From assembly GCA_025201765.1 (NCBI GenBank), contig MU623349.1, positions 310,001-374,000 of the forward strand: 64,000 bases of DNA, in the 5' to 3' direction. The DNA is from Daldinia sp. FL1419 (Eukaryota > Ascomycota > Sordariomycetes > Xylariales > Hypoxylaceae). Of this stretch, positions 60,202 through 64,000 are shown piece by piece. The notes under the pieces were generated by a model, which searched no databases, was not told the DNA's origin, and was given only the letters and a program-made list of their open reading frames with translations. The translations under genes and the position numbers were made by a program. The stretch's first letter is position 1. Each line of letters begins with the position of its first letter.

Positions 60202-62029
60202 TCATGTTGACCTTAAGTCTGCTTTAATAATCTTCGCCGCATGCTCCGCGAGCGCATACACGCTCGCAACCGGACTCGTGCCAATACTTATCGGGAAAAC
60301 ACTCGCGTCGCAAACCCGCAGGTTCTCACATCCATATACTCTCAACCGATCATCCACAACCCCGCCTAACTCCCTGCCCATCATCGCACAGGTCCCCGAG
60401 AAATCATGCGACCCCGTAGCCCACTCGCGCGCGTACTTCCTCGCGTCTTCCAGACCCAATAGAGAGGCCGGTGCCCCGGGGTTCCGTTTCCCGCCCGGAA
60501 CGACTTGTCGCGCGAACGGCTCCGTGGCCATGATGGCTTGTAGGAAGAGCACGTGGCGCGCGAGGATCTCGAGGTCGAGAGGGTGCGAGAAGTACCGCGG
60601 GTCGATGGCGTGGGAGGAGGATGTTATGTGCACGGAGCCCCGAGATAAAGGGTAGCTGAGAGTGACAGTGGCCGAGTAGTATTTCTCGTTGCCGGGGGGT
60701 GGACCGGCTGTTGTGCCGTCCGCAGCGTAGGTCGCGAAGCCCGGGATTGTGAGGTACGTTGCCGAGGGCTTGGCGGGTGAGGTTAAGACGGAGTGCACGA
60801 AGTTCTCGTGTGCTTTGGCGAAGGCTTCCGTTGTTTTTTCCGGGTCATTTAGATATTCACCATTGCTTATTAGTTTCCCGATTTCCTGTTTCCCTTCCGG
60901 GGTTTCGATGCCAGGTACGGGCAATTGTGCGGCAACTTCAAGATTGCCTCTTGTACCAAATCCAATTTGCTTCTCGTAGTCCGCTTGGACGGAAGCAAAG
61001 GCGGGCGCTTCACCACGTAGAATTCCATCCATTGTTTCGAAACCCTCTTGGTCCACGACCTCGAAACACATGCCGACCGTAGGATGGTTTTGAAGGTTCT
61101 CACCAACATGTTTGTTGTCGACTACTACATTAATCCCGAGCGATTTTAGGAGCGTAGCATCTCCAATGCCAGATAATTCAAGGATCTTCGGAGAGTTGAT
61201 TGCCCCAGCACTAAGTACGACTTCTTTTCGAGCCGTTGCTACTTTAGTTAATCCACCCTGTCTGTACCGAACGCCAGTTGCTTTAACAGGTTTCGACCCG
61301 TCAAAGACGACCTTCTCGACAACCGTCTCGGTATACACAGCTAAATTGGGCCGCGGTCGCGCATGTTGAAGATATGCATTGCCGGAATAGCTTCTTTGCT
61401 TGTTGGTGGGGTCGATACTAATGGCGGACAGGTAAGCGCCATAGAATTCCCCAGAAAGAGGATCCAGCGATGTAGGATATCCAAGATTGGCCAAGGTAGC
61501 TTTCCATACTCTCAACCATTCCGTATCCTCCGGGAAACTAATCTCAAGTGGCCCATTGCCTTCTATCTCCTTGGAAGCCCTCGTCACGGTATACGTTGTT
61601 CTCAAAGAATCGGAAAACGATTGCCAATCCCAGCCGGCGTTACCAACTTCGGCCCAGGCATTAATGTTATGCTTAGAAGGAGCGGCGAAGAGAAAGTTGT
61701 TGAGCGCGCTACAACCTCCTAGCAATCTTCCACGGGGAACCACCGTCTCCCGACCCCCTAGTCCTTTCTGTACAGAACGTCAATAAGCCGGCACCTTTTC
61801 CACATGTAAACTCATCGCTTACCTGAGGTACAGTTCTAAACTGCCAGTCGGCGGAGCTGCGGGTTAATTCGCTGCCCAAAAAGGGGGTGCTAACTCTAGG
61901 ATCCTCGGTTAAGTCCTCGCCCGCTTCCAGGACCAGTATCTGTAGGCCAGGGTCTTCGGATAACCTGGTAGCGAGCGCAAGTCCGGCTGTTCCCCCGCCA
62001 ACGACTACTACGTCGAAAACCTCTGACAT
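60202..62029 (-). CDS. GMC-family FAD-dependent oxidoreductase
   Basis: Two exons, 62029-61823 and 61767-60202, 590 residues; the 55-base intron restores QKGLGGRETVVPRGR. The FAD-binding fold is at the N-terminus (VVVVGGGTAG, residues 7-16, and LVLEAGED). The GMC signatures are PRGRLLGGCSALN, where GGSSAIN is usual, and GAINSPKILELSGIG. The C-terminal active-site region reads GSHDFSGTCAMM and GVVDDRLRVYG, followed by LRVCDASVFP. No signal peptide is seen, so it is probably intracellular. GMC enzymes oxidise alcohols, sugars or aldehydes; the substrate cannot be read. In-frame codons upstream to 62092 would add an Arg-rich leader, but Met at 62029 sits directly before the FAD motif and is preferred. 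No cluster of biosynthetic genes surrounds it. Confidence 0.9.
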
Positions 62030-64000
62030 CGTGAGAAACGGGGAACGACTTCTCATGGAACGAATGGATATGTACATAGGTCTACGAAACACACTCGTAA
62101 CCGCCAGACGCGAGCTTATATGCTGTCATGTTATAACCGGTACCGTGATGATTATTATATCCCGATTACACTGTGTGCGTTTCCGGGTATTTTTCATGGT
62201 CGCCGAATTGGTACACATCAGCCCATATGGTACGATCCGCAAATGCTGATATACATATTGGCCCAGGGGTCGAATCCATTTTGAGGGGCATGCCGGCTAT
62301 TGATTTTTATTTCTAAATATCTTATTGGATGACAATTGAAGAGCCTCTCTTTACCCATGGTAGATATTACCTGAATAAACATGTAGAGGTCGCTATAATT
62401 CGTCGTTTTTGGTTTTATATCTACGTGATTTCCTATCCGGGGGTTTTCTGTGTCGATATCCTTAAGAGCCCGCTTACTGGGCTTAACGGACCTCCTTGTA
62501 GGTTTTATTATAATAGTTCTAGCTTGTATCCCTGATTTTCATGTTAAATCACCCAATTCGTCGATATGCGTTTTTCTTGTTCTTCTATCATAGCGATGGA
62601 AATAGAAAAAGGGTTTCATCGGAACGGGGCTTACCTAGTACTAGTTTTGTATAAATTCACTTGGGTTAATTCGATGATTGGATTTACTAATTGCGATGTA
62701 TAGTTAGTAGTTCTAGTCAGTGCCAAATCGACTTTGGGACTGCGATAGATATATGCGGAAGAATATTATTAGTATATCTTCCACCAATTCGATCCTGATC
62801 ATCTGTCACCGATATACCTACATGACAGCCTGTAGAGGGTAACATCAAATTCTCCAACTTAAGTAGTGATTTTGCTGGGAATTTTTACGAGGGAATGGAA
62901 AAGAACTATGGGCTCCTACGTAGTAAAGCGCAGAGGGCCGAAAAAAGATTGAGTTAGCCATCTGTGGAATCGAACCCCAGAGCCTAGCGATATTTCATAA
63001 GGATATTTTAAGAATAGTACGCTAGAGTTTCTAGGTAGGAGAATAGGAGAGTATGAATAATTCGCTAAGCCGTACCAACACGGTCATTGATCGTTAAAGA
63101 CCCCTTTGAAATTTTAGCTTATAAGTCCTCATTCTGGATGGCAAAATACCGGATATGGAGGGAGGCTTAGTGTAATGGTTCTTTTAGTTGTGGCTATCAG
63201 AACTTTACTGGTAAGAAAACGAGTTATAATCACTTAGGTTGGCGGTTGATGTTAGAGGCGTGTTAGTGCCAGTCCCACGGACCCTCGATCGGATATTCTG
63301 ATAGATGAACTAAACGATCAGCTACTTTTTAGCGTAATATATAAGGATGGAGCATCGATAATACATTCTTGCAGAGATCGTGTATTCGCTAGATTCCGGC
63401 TCAGAGATGAAGGATTGGTCAATTTCAAGTGACATGGTCCTAAGTCTTGAGTATGTATATGAGAGCAAACAAGAGTCTCTATGATGTGACTTCGAAGAGC
63501 GGAATATACCTAAGTTATGCGGTAATATTCATAGAATTAAAAACGGCATATTATTTTGGTAGGTCTCTATACTCTCAATTATTGTACCTTTCGGTACGGG
63601 TTGCATTTAATTAACGGTTAGTTAGGGGGAGTACCTATAACTAGTGATTACATAATATAGCGTTATAGGAGGTTAAGCATCTCCAATATTTAACGAGAGT
63701 TTCGACTCTATCTTTATTCGAGCAATCAATGCCGATAAGCGGAATGACGCCATAAAAGAAGTGGGCCTACAATCATGAGATTTACAACAACTCGGTACCG
63801 TAGAATATAATGTGACATGTTCGAACTACTCATACCTACTACACATATATGGTGTAGACAGGTACTCTTAGATTCTTCCTGAATCTTGGATTTGGTGATC
63901 TTGCTGATGATTTTAACTACGCTTTGAAAATACTTGCAATGTCGTTCACTTCGATCCCGATCTTAGATCTAGCCCTTTCCAGGGATGCGCGAACAAAACC
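62030..64000. other. Gene-free trailing region
   Basis: About 2 kb without a supportable gene. Two stretches look faintly like decayed tRNA-derived sequence: a T-arm-like GGGGTTCGATTCC on the minus strand near 62973, and a D-arm-like TTAGTGTAATGGTT at 63167-63180. Neither folds into a full tRNA by eye. Confidence 0.5.

Noticed and set aside
48651..62029. A secondary-metabolite gene cluster around the GMC oxidoreductase
   Set aside because: Neighbours are housekeeping genes (UTP17, RPB10) and no synthase, transporter or cluster regulator is present.

Overview
The window looks like a chromosomal segment of a filamentous ascomycete (Pezizomycotina, probably Sordariomycetes). The evidence is short GT-AG introns of about 50-150 bases with CTAAC-like branch sites, typical fungal gene models, large gene-poor spacers full of TAGG/CCTA motifs, and two extremely AT-rich blocks of the kind left by repeat-induced point mutation (RIP). 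I rebuilt gene models by eye from open frames, splice signals and remembered family motifs. No search was run.

Layout. Bases 1-6289 hold no gene I can support. At 6290-8154 (-) is the TFIIA large subunit. Bases 9166-15766 look like a nested transposon. The outer element resembles a Fot1/pogo-type element with 45-bp inverted ends and TA on each side, now AT-rich. It appears to be interrupted by a GC-normal island of about 4.1 kb (10093-14207). The island carries an Ulp1-type cysteine protease gene, a Cys-rich (DUF3716-like) gene and a frameshifted gag-like gene. It has ten copies of the palindrome CTGATCAG, which I did not see elsewhere in the window. This is the best candidate here for an undescribed system.

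The rest is housekeeping and regulatory genes separated by long spacers: CDC20 (16557-18470, -); a Ral2-like kelch/BTB protein (19594-21961, +); an Sfp1-like zinc-finger regulator (25607-28298, -); a 9.5-kb gene-free stretch; an Rcf2-type HIG1 mitochondrial protein (37814-38518, +); a kelch protein (39533-41089, -); tRNA dihydrouridine synthase DUS3 (43115-45441, +); a BAP31-like ER protein (46450-47358, +); a seven-exon DUF7624-type protein (48651-51153, -); a four-exon RPB10 gene (55170-55571, -) easily missed because its exons are tiny; UTP17/NAN1 (55960-59082, +), divergent from RPB10; and a GMC oxidoreductase (60202-62029, -). Bases 62030-64000 hold nothing I can support.

Functionally the set leans to transcription and ribosome production (TFIIA, RPB10, UTP17, Sfp1-like, DUS3), but the genes are not an operon or a biosynthetic cluster. 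RPB10 and UTP17 share a 388-bp divergent promoter, which is the clearest case of possible co-regulation.
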